Source: Vreelandella sedimenti
GTDB taxonomy: Bacteria > Pseudomonadota > Gammaproteobacteria > Pseudomonadales > Halomonadaceae
Direction: 5' to 3'
NCBI RefSeq assembly: GCF_013416325.1
Contig: NZ_JACCGK010000007.1
Coordinates: 62,001-126,000, forward strand
DNA length: 64,000 nt
This document shows, one piece after another, positions 18,589-27,730 of this stretch. The translations under genes were made by a program, and so were the position numbers. Below the pieces are notes generated by a model. That model saw only the letters and a program-made list of their open reading frames with translations, did not search any database and was not told where the DNA came from. The stretch's first letter is position 1; each line of letters opens with the position of its first letter.

Positions 18589-18618
18589 CGTTTTTCTCCT
18601 ACTGATATGAGGTGTGCG

Positions 18619-19839
18619 ATGCCGAATATACGCAACTCCCTGGGTGCTACGATTGCCGTGACGATGCTGGCTTTCTCTTTACCGGTCATGGCAAACCCTG
18701 CCCCTAGTGATTGGCAAAGCGTCGTGGCAGAAGCCGAAGGCCAAACCGTTTATTGGAATGCCTGGGGCGGTGATACGCGTACCAATCGTTATATCGACTG
18801 GGTGGCGAAGCAGATGCAGGCGCATTACGGTGTCGATGTGGAACACGTAAAACTGGACGATACGGGCAGTGCAGTGGCGCGGGTATTGGCGGAAAAACAG
18901 GCGGGCAATAACGACGATGGCAGTATCGACCTCATTTGGATAAACGGCGAGAACTTCGCTGCGATGCGCGAAAGCGACCTGCTGTTTGGCCCATTCGCTG
19001 AATCGCTGCCCCATTTTGCGCTTACCAATGCCACCGCTAACCCTGAGGTGGTGACCGATTTCACGCTACCTACAGAAGGCTATGAATCGCCTTGGGGTAA
19101 GGCGCAGATCACTTTTTTTTACGACAGCGCTCAAACCGAGACACCACCTCAGAATATGCAGCCACTACTCGCCTGGGCCAAAGCCAATCCCGGCCAGTTC
19201 AGCTATCCGCGTATTCCCGACTTCACCGGCAGCACCTTTTTAAAGCAGGCGCTGATCGAGCTCACCGATCAGGAGGAGGCGCTTTACCAGCCAGTTTCAG
19301 AAAGCGATTTTGAGGCCATCACAGAACCTCTGTGGGCCTATTTAGATGCGCTGCACCCGCACCTGTGGCGCAGTGGTCGCACCTTTCCCGATTCTGGCCC
19401 CAACCTGCGCACGCTGATGAGCGACGGCGAGCTAAGTTTGGCGTTTTCGTTCTACCCCACTGATGCCGCCGTGGCAGTCATGGAGTATGAGCTGCCCGAA
19501 AGCGTGCGCAGCTACGTGCTGGAAGGCGGCACTTTGGGTAACGTTCACTTTGTGGCGATCCCCTATAACTCGCCGCATAAAGCCGGGGCCATGGTGCTCG
19601 CCAATTTCCTGCTTTCACCGGAAGCTCAGGCGCAAAAGCAGTCGCTAGCGATGTGGGGAGACCGCAGCGTGCTGGATATCGATCAGCTAGACGCTGAGAC
19701 CCAAACGCTGTTTGAGCGGGGAGATCGTCACCCTTCAGAGTTACCGGCGGACGCGCTGTCTAACACCCTACCCGAACCACACCCCAGTTGGATGACCGCC
19801 CTGCAAAATGCCTGGCTTGAGCGTTACGGCGTTAACTAA
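18619..19839 (+). CDS. YnjB-like ABC transporter substrate-binding protein
   Basis: 406 residues from ATG 18619, five bases after GAGGTG; an ATG at 18607 overlaps that ribosome site. A signal peptide ends near PVMANPAP. The mature protein begins SDWQSVVAEAEGQTVYWNAW, with GGDTRTNRYIDW following, which is characteristic of YnjB. It is a type-2 periplasmic binding fold of the iron/thiamine/spermidine group. It is followed two bases later by the permease. E. coli YnjBCD has no firmly proven substrate; thiamine-like compounds have been suggested. Confidence 0.85.
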   Translation: MPNIRNSLGATIAVTMLAFSLPVMANPAPSDWQSVVAEAEGQTVYWNAWGGDTRTNRYIDWVAKQMQAHYGVDVEHVKLDDTGSAVARVLAEKQAGNNDDGSIDLIWINGENFAAMRESDLLFGPFAESLPHFALTNATANPEVVTDFTLPTEGYESPWGKAQITFFYDSAQTETPPQNMQPLLAWAKANPGQFSYPRIPDFTGSTFLKQALIELTDQEEALYQPVSESDFEAITEPLWAYLDALHPHLWRSGRTFPDSGPNLRTLMSDGELSLAFSFYPTDAAVAVMEYELPESVRSYVLEGGTLGNVHFVAIPYNSPHKAGAMVLANFLLSPEAQAQKQSLAMWGDRSVLDIDQLDAETQTLFERGDRHPSELPADALSNTLPEPHPSWMTALQNAWLERYGVN

Positions 19840-19841
19840 CG

Positions 19842-21515
19842 ATGCTACGACTGGCCCCGGCACTCATCATTGCCCTGCTAGTACTCCCCGTTGGGGCGGG
19901 TCTTATAATGGTGGTGCTGCCTGCGTTTGGCTACTTGCCAGCGCTAGGCGGCTATGGCGCTAGTTTAGCTCCCTGGCAAATGCTCTTTACCCAGCCGGGG
20001 CTAGGACGTTCGGTGGCGGTTAGCTTTGCCAGCGGGTTAGTCAGCGCAGCCGTAGCGCTGGTGATTGTAGTGCTGTTTTTGGCCGCCAGTCGGGGCACCT
20101 GGTTAGATCGTGGCATACGACGGTTGGTATCACCGTTGCTCGCCATCCCTCACGCTGCTATCGCCTTTGGGTTTGCCTTTTTGATTGCCCCTTCGGGGTT
20201 GGTGGCGCGACTAATATCGCCGTCGCTAACGGGCTGGGAGCGCCCCTTGGACACGCTGATAATCAACGATCCGTGGGGGCTTTCCCTAACGGCGGGCCTG
20301 GTGCTAAAAGAAGTGCCGTTTCTGCTACTGATGAGCCTGGCGGCACTCCCGCAGTTAGCGCCGGAGAAGCGCTTGATGCTGGCGAGGTCGCTAGGTTACT
20401 CGCCCACCATTGGCTGGTTAAAAACGGTGCTTCCCTCGCTCTACCCACTGATTCGCCTGCCGGTTTATGCAGTGATCGCCTATGCCACTTCGGTCGTCGA
20501 TATGGCGCTGATTCTTGGCCCGAAGCTGCCGCCCACGCTGAGCGTATCTATCTTGAGTTGGTTCAACGACCCGGATATCAGCCAGCGTTTTATGGCCTCG
20601 GCGGCGGCAGTACTGCAACTGGGCGTCACTGTCGCTGCACTGCTGTGCTGGTGGCTGCTAGAACAACTGATCCGCATATTGACGCGACGCTGGCTGATCA
20701 ATGGCAACCGCCAGCGCGGCGAAATCATCCTGCGCGTCGTTGGCCGCTCGGCATTACTGTTTTCGAGTATCACAACACTGACGGCCTTGGTTGGGTTGGG
20801 GCTATTTTCACTGGCCGGTTTTTGGCGCTTTCCAGAAGTGTTGCCGCAGATGCTAACGCTGAATCACTGGCAACGCAGCGGCTCTATGCTGGTCACGCCA
20901 CTCGTCAATACGGCATTGATTGGACTTATTTCTACCACCTTGGCCACGGCGCTAGTGCTAGCAACGCTGGAAAATGAACACCGTCAGCACATTCAACCCA
21001 AGCGCGCGTTATGGTTACTCTATTTGCCCCTACTGGTGCCGCAAATTGCGTTCCTATTTGGGCTCATCGTAGCGGCGGAAAGCCTGGGTATTCGCCCTCA
21101 GCTTGGTTTGGTTATCGCTGGTCATCTACTGTTTGTACTGCCCTATGTATACCTCTCCTTGGCTGAAACCTATCGCCGATTGGATCCGCGTTGGCTAAAG
21201 GTAGCGCGTTCACTGGGGGTGTCACGCAGTGCCGCTTTTTGGCGGGTTCGCCTGCCGCTGTTGCTCGCGCCGCTGTTAACGGCGTTTGCCGTAGGCTTGG
21301 CGGTGAGTATTGGCCAATACTTACCCACCCAGTTACTCGGTGCGGGCCGCGTGACCACCGTGACGACCGAGGCAGTCGCGCTGGCCTCTGGCAGTAATCG
21401 ACGTTTAATCGGCGTCTGGGCATTAGTGCAGGCGAGCCTGCCGTTGATTGGCTTTATGCTTGCGCTGGGGCTGCCCCGTTTATTGGGTACCCACCGCCGT
21501 GATTTAGCTACTTAA
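19842..21515 (+). CDS. YnjC-like ABC permease, fused dual-domain
   Basis: 557 residues, about twelve helices, with two permease halves in one chain as in E. coli YnjC and ThiP/FbpB. Each half has its EAA-like loop: LARSLGYSPTIGWLKTVLP in the first and VARSLGVSRSAAFWRVRLP in the second, which dock onto the ATPase. ATG lies two bases past the ynjB-like stop. It works with the neighbouring binding protein and ATPase as an importer. Confidence 0.88.
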   Translation: MLRLAPALIIALLVLPVGAGLIMVVLPAFGYLPALGGYGASLAPWQMLFTQPGLGRSVAVSFASGLVSAAVALVIVVLFLAASRGTWLDRGIRRLVSPLLAIPHAAIAFGFAFLIAPSGLVARLISPSLTGWERPLDTLIINDPWGLSLTAGLVLKEVPFLLLMSLAALPQLAPEKRLMLARSLGYSPTIGWLKTVLPSLYPLIRLPVYAVIAYATSVVDMALILGPKLPPTLSVSILSWFNDPDISQRFMASAAAVLQLGVTVAALLCWWLLEQLIRILTRRWLINGNRQRGEIILRVVGRSALLFSSITTLTALVGLGLFSLAGFWRFPEVLPQMLTLNHWQRSGSMLVTPLVNTALIGLISTTLATALVLATLENEHRQHIQPKRALWLLYLPLLVPQIAFLFGLIVAAESLGIRPQLGLVIAGHLLFVLPYVYLSLAETYRRLDPRWLKVARSLGVSRSAAFWRVRLPLLLAPLLTAFAVGLAVSIGQYLPTQLLGAGRVTTVTTEAVALASGSNRRLIGVWALVQASLPLIGFMLALGLPRLLGTHRRDLAT

Positions 21516-21525
21516 GAGGGACAAT

Positions 21526-22164
21526 GTGACAGCTTCTTTTTGCGCGCCGCTACGTCTTGAACAAATTAGTATCGTCCTGGCAGGCCGTGAGTTACTGGCA
21601 GTGGATGCCACTATTACTCCCGGTGAAGTACTCACGGTAATGGGGCCCTCGGGGTCGGGAAAATCCACCTTATTGGCGTATATTGCAGGCTTTCTTGATC
21701 GCGAATTCACCCCCAGCGGCGGCGTATGGCTCGGTGAGCGCAATTTGCTCAACCTTCCCGCCGAACAGCGCAACATCGGACTTCTGTTTCAGGATCCGCT
21801 GCTATTTCCGCACTTAAGCGTGAGCGGCAACTTGTGCTTCGGACTGCCTCGCCATCTAAAAGACAAGCGCCAGCAGGTTACTCAGGCACTTGAACAGGTT
21901 GGGCTAGCAGGCTTTGAGTCCCGCGACCCCGCCACCCTTTCCGGCGGCCAACAATCACGCGTGGCGTTGATGCGCTTGCTGCTCTCCAAGCCGCGAGCGG
22001 TGCTACTGGACGAGCCGTTTTCCAAGCTGGATACTGCGCTGCGCCAGGAGATGCGCACACTGGTATTTAGCCAACTGCGCGAAGCAGGCCTGCCTGCGCT
22101 CCTGGTCACCCACGACCACGAGGACGCCAATGCAGCAGGAGGGCCGGTTATTGAGCTCGGCTGA
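21526..22164 (+). CDS. YnjD-like ABC ATPase
   Basis: 212 residues, the short form typical of YnjD. Walker A GPSGSGKST, Q-loop FQDPLLF, signature LSGGQQSRVAL, Walker B AVLLDEPF and the switch histidine in LLVTHDHEDA are all present, so it should be active. The start is GTG at 21526 after AAGAGGG. Its last 35 bases overlap the next gene if that starts at 22130. Confidence 0.9.
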   Translation: MTASFCAPLRLEQISIVLAGRELLAVDATITPGEVLTVMGPSGSGKSTLLAYIAGFLDREFTPSGGVWLGERNLLNLPAEQRNIGLLFQDPLLFPHLSVSGNLCFGLPRHLKDKRQQVTQALEQVGLAGFESRDPATLSGGQQSRVALMRLLLSKPRAVLLDEPFSKLDTALRQEMRTLVFSQLREAGLPALLVTHDHEDANAAGGPVIELG

Positions 22165-22861
22165 ACAACCACCTCGGCTGAGCATCGTGATACCGGTGCT
22201 TAACGAGGCCGCGGGGATTGAGGCGTCACTAACGCCGCTGCAAACAATGCGCGACCAGCGCACTGCGATACCCGTTGAGATCATTGTCGTGGATGGAGGG
22301 AGTGGTGATGCCAGCGCTCACATTGCCAAACCACTAGCAGATCGAGTGCTCAGTAGTCCAGCCGGACGAGCATTGCAAATGAACCTGGGCGCTCAGCATG
22401 CCACTGCGCCCGCACTGCTGTTCCTGCACGCGGATACTCAATTGCCCACGAACGCTGTTGAGCAGATCACCCAAGCGCTTAACGGCCACGCCTGGGGACG
22501 CTTTGATATTGAGCTTGCAGGCCGCAGCGGCTGGCTACCTGTGGTGAGCTGGATGATGAACCAACGCTCACGGCTCACCGGCATCGCCACCGGCGACCAG
22601 GGCATGTTTATGCGCGCGAGCACTTTCAAAGCAACCGGTGGTTTTCCCGAACAGCCACTGATGGAAGACATTGAGCTATCTAAACGGCTCAAACGGGTGT
22701 CTCGGCCCGCCTGTTTGAAGGCGAAAGTGGTAAGCTCGGGCAGGCGCTGGGATGAGGTCGGCGCTTGGAAAACGATCCGCCTGATGTGGCGACTGCGCTA
22801 CCGCTACTGGCGCGGCGTTAGCGCAACCCAACTCGCCAAGGAGTATCGCGATGCCCGCTGA
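22130..22861 (+). CDS. Family 2 glycosyltransferase, TIGR04283 type
   Basis: 243 residues. GT-A fold with LSIVIPVLNEAAGI, VDGGSGD and the metal-binding region FLHADTQLP, then GDQGMFMR and FPEQPLMEDIELSKRL, typical of the TIGR04283 group. That group was named from neighbourhoods of arsenosugar synthesis, but no arsS or arsM is seen here. ATG 22130 lies inside the ATPase gene; a TTG at 22151 has a better ribosome site (AGGAGGG, seven bases before) and would remove seven residues. Donor and acceptor sugars are unknown. It overlaps the following gene by 11 bases. Confidence 0.85.
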   Translation: MQQEGRLLSSAEQPPRLSIVIPVLNEAAGIEASLTPLQTMRDQRTAIPVEIIVVDGGSGDASAHIAKPLADRVLSSPAGRALQMNLGAQHATAPALLFLHADTQLPTNAVEQITQALNGHAWGRFDIELAGRSGWLPVVSWMMNQRSRLTGIATGDQGMFMRASTFKATGGFPEQPLMEDIELSKRLKRVSRPACLKAKVVSSGRRWDEVGAWKTIRLMWRLRYRYWRGVSATQLAKEYRDAR

Positions 22862-23465
22862 AACGCCCCACCTGCACCTGCTAGCCAAAGCGCCGCTGGC
22901 GGGGCAAGCTAAAACGCGCCTGTCGCCCCTACTCGGTTTGGAAGGTGCTGCCAACGCCCACGCGGAGCTGGTACGCCACTGCGTCGCTAATGCCTGCAAA
23001 GCGCTGCCTGCCGCCAATGTCACACTATGGACAGCGCTTGATCACGCCCACCCGCTGTTTATCGAGCTTCGCGAGGCGTTTGGTGTGACGCTAAGCGCCC
23101 AGCCAGAGGGTGGTGACTTAGGCGCAAGGGTTCGCCATGCCCTGAACAGTACTCCAGGGCCCGCCATGCTAATGGGCAGTGATTGCCCAAGCATCACCAG
23201 CGCACTAATCACCACCTGCGCACAACAGCTAGCCAGCTTTGAGGTGGTGATGTTACCCGCCGAAGATGGCGGCTACGGCTTTGTGGGCACCCGGCAAGAC
23301 TACCCTGCGTTGTTTGAAGATATCCCCTGGGGTACCCAAAGCGTGCTGACCACCACGCAGCAGCGCATTGAAGCATTAGGCCTCCAGGTCGCCTACCCGG
23401 CGACTATTTGGGACGTGGATCGTCCTGAAGACTGGCAGCGCTGGAAGGAGCTAGAGAATCTCTAA
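22851..23465 (+). CDS. CofC-like nucleotidyl/glycosyltransferase, TIGR04282 type
   Basis: 204 residues. It opens with a nucleotide-binding LLAKAPLAGQAKTRLSPLLG motif and has LMGSDCPSI (the DxxxP metal site) and LPAEDGGYGFVGTR, hallmarks of the TIGR04282/CofC-like family. Members often pair with TIGR04283 enzymes, as here with overlapping starts. They probably transfer or activate a sugar phosphate. The pairing supports a common pathway with the importer and kinase upstream; the product is unknown. Confidence 0.85.
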   Translation: MPAETPHLHLLAKAPLAGQAKTRLSPLLGLEGAANAHAELVRHCVANACKALPAANVTLWTALDHAHPLFIELREAFGVTLSAQPEGGDLGARVRHALNSTPGPAMLMGSDCPSITSALITTCAQQLASFEVVMLPAEDGGYGFVGTRQDYPALFEDIPWGTQSVLTTTQQRIEALGLQVAYPATIWDVDRPEDWQRWKELENL

Positions 23466-23549
23466 TTAGCCGTTTCAGTGTAAGGAAACGGGCGCTCTCC
23501 TCACTCAGTGACAACCGATACTTCCCTTATTAGCGCTGGAGTTTTTATT

Positions 23550-25712
23550 GTGACCCGACAACGTTTAATTATTGCAGCGCTACTGATCACATCCATTGGC
23601 ATGTTTTTCATTAGCGGTGCCCATCAATGGTTCACCCTGGAAACCATCAAAGCATACCAAAGCGACTTCCAAACGGCCTTTAATCAAAATCCTTGGCAGG
23701 TAGCGGGGATCTTTTTTGCTGTTTATGTGGTGATAACGGCGCTCTCACTGCCGGGCGCCACGCTGATGACCTTACTTGGCGGTGCGCTATTTGGGCTCGG
23801 CTGGGGTCTGCTGATTATCTCCTTCGCCAGCACCATGGGGGCCACGCTGGCCTTTCTACTTTCACGGTTTCTTTTCCGTGGCCCTATCGAAAAGCGCTTT
23901 CCACGCCAGTTTGCCTCGGTGAATCGCGGCGTGGAGCGCGATGGCGCTCTTTATCTATTTACCATGCGTTTAGTGCCGGTATTTCCGTTCTTTATGATCA
24001 ATCTGGTCATGGGTCTAACGCGCATAAAAACCGTCACTTTTTATTGGGTAAGCCAGCTCGCGATGCTGCCCGGCACCGCCATCTATGTGAATGCGGGTGG
24101 GCAGCTGGGCGAGCTAGAGAGCCTTGGGGATATTCTTTCACCGACGCTTATCGCCTCGTTTTTACTGCTGGCCATCTTCCCCTGGATAGCTCGACGCATT
24201 GTACAACTGGTGCAGAAGCGCAAAGCTTATAAAGGTTTTACCCGGCCAGCAGGCTTTGACTACGATATTGTGGTGATCGGCGGCGGTTCAGCGGGGCTGG
24301 TTACCAGCTACATCGCCAGCGCCGTGAACGCCAAAGTGGCGTTGGTGGAAAAACACAAGATGGGCGGCGACTGCCTGAATACCGGCTGCGTCCCGTCTAA
24401 AGCGTTAATTCGTGCCGCCCGCGCCGCCCATGAGATTCGCACCGCACACCGGTTCGGAGTGACTGCCAGCGAGCCGCAGGTCGACTTTGCCAAGGTGATG
24501 GGCCATGTGCATCAGGCGATTAGCGATATCGAACCCCACGACAGTATAGAGCGCTATAACGGCTTGGGCGTTGAGGTGTACCAAGAGCACGCCAGGCTGA
24601 TCTCGCCCTGGGAAATACAGGTGGGTGATAAAACGCTGACCGCACGGCATATCGTGCTGGCCACCGGCGCACGGCCCCGGGTGCCGTCGCTGCCGGGTAT
24701 TGAAATCGCCCCCGTTTTAACTTCCGAGAACCTCTGGTCGCTTACTGAACTGCCCAAGCGTTTAGTGGTGCTGGGCGGCGGCGCCATTGGCTGCGAGCTG
24801 AGCCAAAGTTTTGCCCGCCTGGGTAGCCAGGTCACCCTGGTGGAAGGCGTTTCTCAACTGCTGGGCCGTGAAGATCCAGAGGTCGGTGAGCTAGTCGAAA
24901 GTACCCTGGCGGGCGAGGGCGTAATTGTAATGACCGATGCCAAGGCGCTGGAAGTTCTCAACGATGATAGCGGCTATCAGCTAGTGGTGGAGCATGACGG
25001 CGATCGCAAGCTGCTAGCGTTTGACTACCTGCTGGTGAGTGCTGGTCGCCAAGCCAACGTGGAGGACTTAGGGTTAGAAGCGCTAGGTATCACCACCACA
25101 AAAGCGGGCACCCTTGAACTTAACGAGCGCCTGCAAACCCGCCTACCCAATATCTGGGCCTGCGGTGATTTGGCAGGGCCCTATCAGCTTACCCACGCTG
25201 CTGCTCACCAGGCGTGGCACGCGGCCGCCAATGCCCTGTTCGGCGAGCTGAAAAGCTTTGCGGTGGATTACCGCTATATGCCCGCCGTCACCTATGTACA
25301 GCCGGAAGTGGCAAGGTTGGGATTAAACGAAAAAGAGGCTAACGCACAGGGCATTGCCTTTGAAGTTACCCGCTACGCCATGGGCGAAAGCGACCGCGCC
25401 ATCGCCGAAGGCGCCACTCAAGGCTTTATCAAAGTGCTTACCGTGCCCGGCAGAGACAAGATTCTCGGTGCAACCATCGTGGCGGAAAACGCCGGTGAAT
25501 GGCTGAGCGAATTTACTCTCGCCATGAAGCACGGTCTGGGCCTCAATAAGCTGCTGGGCACCATTCACCCCTACCCCACGCTAGGCGAAGCGGCCAAGGC
25601 CACTGCGGGGGTATGGAAAAACGCCCACAAGCCCGAACGAGTGCTGGCACTATTGAAGCACTACTTCAATTGGCGACGCGGTGACAAGTCAGCTAAAACA
25701 ATTGATTCCTAG
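23550..25712 (+). CDS. TVP38/DedA-like membrane domain fused to FAD disulfide reductase
   Basis: 720 residues from GTG 23550, which has GGAG eight bases ahead; GTG 23508 lacks a ribosome site. Residues 1-220 form a VTT/TVP38 integral-membrane domain (GATLMTLLGGALFG, FLFRGPIEKRF, VMGLTRIKTVTFYW). Residues about 240-705 form a pyridine-nucleotide disulfide oxidoreductase with VIGGGSAGL, the redox pair Cys275-Cys280 (GGDCLNTGCVPSK), VVLGGGAIGCELSQ and a C-terminal HPYPTLGEA in place of the catalytic His-Glu region. The paired cysteines of the MerA tail are absent, so mercury reduction is unlikely. Probably it moves electrons from NAD(P)H to a membrane or imported substrate. Confidence 0.85.
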   Translation: MTRQRLIIAALLITSIGMFFISGAHQWFTLETIKAYQSDFQTAFNQNPWQVAGIFFAVYVVITALSLPGATLMTLLGGALFGLGWGLLIISFASTMGATLAFLLSRFLFRGPIEKRFPRQFASVNRGVERDGALYLFTMRLVPVFPFFMINLVMGLTRIKTVTFYWVSQLAMLPGTAIYVNAGGQLGELESLGDILSPTLIASFLLLAIFPWIARRIVQLVQKRKAYKGFTRPAGFDYDIVVIGGGSAGLVTSYIASAVNAKVALVEKHKMGGDCLNTGCVPSKALIRAARAAHEIRTAHRFGVTASEPQVDFAKVMGHVHQAISDIEPHDSIERYNGLGVEVYQEHARLISPWEIQVGDKTLTARHIVLATGARPRVPSLPGIEIAPVLTSENLWSLTELPKRLVVLGGGAIGCELSQSFARLGSQVTLVEGVSQLLGREDPEVGELVESTLAGEGVIVMTDAKALEVLNDDSGYQLVVEHDGDRKLLAFDYLLVSAGRQANVEDLGLEALGITTTKAGTLELNERLQTRLPNIWACGDLAGPYQLTHAAAHQAWHAAANALFGELKSFAVDYRYMPAVTYVQPEVARLGLNEKEANAQGIAFEVTRYAMGESDRAIAEGATQGFIKVLTVPGRDKILGATIVAENAGEWLSEFTLAMKHGLGLNKLLGTIHPYPTLGEAAKATAGVWKNAHKPERVLALLKHYFNWRRGDKSAKTIDS

Positions 25713-25751
25713 CGCACCACGTTGAAATATAATTAGGGACAAGAAGTACGC

Positions 25752-26162
25752 CTAATCGTTTCGCCCGTTAGCAGGCGGGTGCACTTTGGCGAATGTTTCA
25801 ATAATTTCGCGCACTACTTTACGCTGGGCAGCGGGAAGCTCCCGGTAGAGAGCCAGCAATTGGCGCTCTTCACTGGTGGGCGAAACGTCCCAACTTGCGG
25901 AAGGTTCGCTGACGGTATGAGCGGTGCTAGCGCCGTAGCGCAAGTGGTGTGGGTCGACAAACAGCCAGCGAGCCAAAACCTGGAGCTTATCCTGACTGGG
26001 GATCGAATCACCACGCAGCCAACGCCTAACGGCCTGAAACGTGATCGGCTTTCCCCAATAGCGCAGATTAAATTCCCGCTCAAGCACTGACGGCCGCGCT
26101 TCGTACCCCGCTGCTTCCAGTGCCGCTTTTAGACGCTCGGCGAACATGATCTTTTCATTCAT
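25752..26162 (-). CDS. XRE-like HTH transcriptional regulator
   Basis: 136 residues from the ATG at 26162 (GGCGGC precedes it); a longer frame from 26210 crosses the operator-like repeats and is less likely. The first 80 residues hold a helix-turn-helix: FAERLKAALEAAGYEARPSV, then GKPITFQAVRRWLRGDSIPS as recognition region and LQVLARWLFVDPHHLRYG. Similar small proteins are common in proteobacteria. The C-terminal EERQLLALYRELPAAQRKVV helix may dimerise. It faces the diguanylate cyclase gene across two inverted repeats, suggesting autoregulation. Confidence 0.8.
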   Translation of the reverse strand: MNEKIMFAERLKAALEAAGYEARPSVLEREFNLRYWGKPITFQAVRRWLRGDSIPSQDKLQVLARWLFVDPHHLRYGASTAHTVSEPSASWDVSPTSEERQLLALYRELPAAQRKVVREIIETFAKVHPPANGRND

Positions 26163-26183
26163 GCCGCCAATGTGAAGCGATTG

Positions 26184-26235
26184 TTCAATAACAGTTGAAT
26201 AACGGTTCACCTTTTGATTGAATCATTAATTCAAT
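26184..26235. promoter_or_regulatory. Two TTGAA-type inverted repeats between divergent genes
   Basis: ATTGAAT-CATTA-ATTCAAT (26217-26235) has perfect seven-base arms. A second, TTCAA-taacag-TTGAA (26184-26199), lies 18 bases nearer the regulator. The shared half-site and position just upstream of the HTH gene make them candidate operators for it. An AT-rich promoter zone is included. Confidence 0.5.
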
Positions 26236-26303
26236 TTCGAGTTTTCGCTTAGGCGAGTTGCTATGTTAAGCGCTAAGATGCGGCGCTTGAGGAGTCATTC
26301 AGA

Positions 26304-27698
26304 ATGAGTGGCACACTATCTCCATCGGTGCAAAATCTCGACGATCTGTGTCATAAGCTGGCGCTACTATGCGGCTCAGCAACCCCTCTCGAGCTTTTTG
26401 AACTGCTGGCCAAAACGCTGCATGCGCTTACACAGGGTCAACCAGTGGCACTTTATCGCCGCTTAAGCACAGGAAACCTTCGTTTGGCGTACTACTATCC
26501 GTTGGAAAGTACCCTCGCCTCTCACCGCGCGCTGCTCGCTATTCATTGTTACGACGATCTAGCCGCCTCAGAGCTGCAACTGTATGAACTAAAGGGCGAA
26601 CATGAAGTGTGGGGGTATATTGGGCATCCACCTGCGGTTCACGCTGGGCCTGGCAAGTGGATCCAGCTACTCGTCGATCTTGCATCCCAACGCTTACGCT
26701 TGTTAAAAGCAGAGCGTATGGTCACTCGCCAATCAGGTTTAAAGTCTCGCCGCAGATTGCTGTCCAGAGATATTAAAAAACTGACTTCCATTGATGATAT
26801 TTTGCAGCATCATGGCGCTAGCTGGTGCGATATTTTTCAGGCCGAAGGCATCGCGCTGGCTTATCAGGGCGACCTTCACTGCTTTGGCGAGTGTCCCTCG
26901 AAGCACCAGTTATTTCATCATTTACAGCAGTTGAATCAACACAATGCCCGTGACGAAATCGCCGAGCTGAATGGCAGTTGCCAAGGAGGTTTAGCGGCCC
27001 CGCTAAGCGTCGCCAATGCCTCCTTGGGTTGGTTGCTACTATTTCGCCAACAGCCGCTACTCCCCGCTCTGGTTGCTGATACGACGCTTCAAGACGTCTT
27101 GAGTTATTGGATGCCGCAGGAAGCCTCCATGATGATTGAGCTGGCCGACGATTTAGCCGTGGCCATAACGGCCCAGGAGGTCGTTCATCTCAACCGCCAG
27201 TTAACCAAAACCAATCAACGCCTTGAGGGTTTAGCCCACACCGACCCCTTAACAAAATGCTGGAACCGCTACTATACAGAGCTGGTGATTGAGGATTGGA
27301 TCAATTCGTCAGTCAGTTTTGCCATGTTGATGTTTGATATTGATGATTTTAAAAATATTAACGATACCTATGGGCATGCAACCGGCGATGATATCTTGCG
27401 TAATATGACCCAGTTAGTGCAGGAAACGTTGAGACATGAGGATCACTTTGGGCGTTGGGGAGGCGAAGAGTTCGTCATCATATCCAAGGGGCTTGACCAA
27501 GATGCCAGTCTAAAGCTGGCTAACCGGCTCTGCCGCAACGTGGAGCAACACACCTTCGACATCGCTGGCCAATTAACAATCAGTATCGGCCTGACCCTTG
27601 CCCAGCCCGGCGACCGCCCCCGCCAGCTATTTGAGCGGGCGGATCAAGGCATGTATCTGGCTAAATTGGCGGGTAAAAACCAAGTCTTTGTCTGTTAA
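26304..27698 (+). CDS. Diguanylate cyclase (GGDEF domain)
   Basis: 464 residues. The N-terminal 280 residues have no recognised domain but look like a degenerate GAF-type sensor pair. The C-terminal GGDEF domain is complete: DPLTKCWNRYY, MFDIDDFKNINDTYGH and the active-site GGEEF (386-390). The product-inhibition I-site Arg377-x-x-Asp380 precedes it at the standard spacing. It should make c-di-GMP and be feedback inhibited. No membrane helices or EAL domain are seen. It faces the HTH gene and is followed 32 bases later by a flavoprotein. Confidence 0.92.
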   Translation: MSGTLSPSVQNLDDLCHKLALLCGSATPLELFELLAKTLHALTQGQPVALYRRLSTGNLRLAYYYPLESTLASHRALLAIHCYDDLAASELQLYELKGEHEVWGYIGHPPAVHAGPGKWIQLLVDLASQRLRLLKAERMVTRQSGLKSRRRLLSRDIKKLTSIDDILQHHGASWCDIFQAEGIALAYQGDLHCFGECPSKHQLFHHLQQLNQHNARDEIAELNGSCQGGLAAPLSVANASLGWLLLFRQQPLLPALVADTTLQDVLSYWMPQEASMMIELADDLAVAITAQEVVHLNRQLTKTNQRLEGLAHTDPLTKCWNRYYTELVIEDWINSSVSFAMLMFDIDDFKNINDTYGHATGDDILRNMTQLVQETLRHEDHFGRWGGEEFVIISKGLDQDASLKLANRLCRNVEQHTFDIAGQLTISIGLTLAQPGDRPRQLFERADQGMYLAKLAGKNQVFVC

Positions 27699-27730
27699 TC
27701 CCCAACAGCACCTTGCTTCTTCTATAGGCG

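Noticed and set aside
23550..25712. Mercuric reductase
   Set aside because: No N-terminal heavy-metal domain, no C-terminal cysteine pair and no mer genes nearby.
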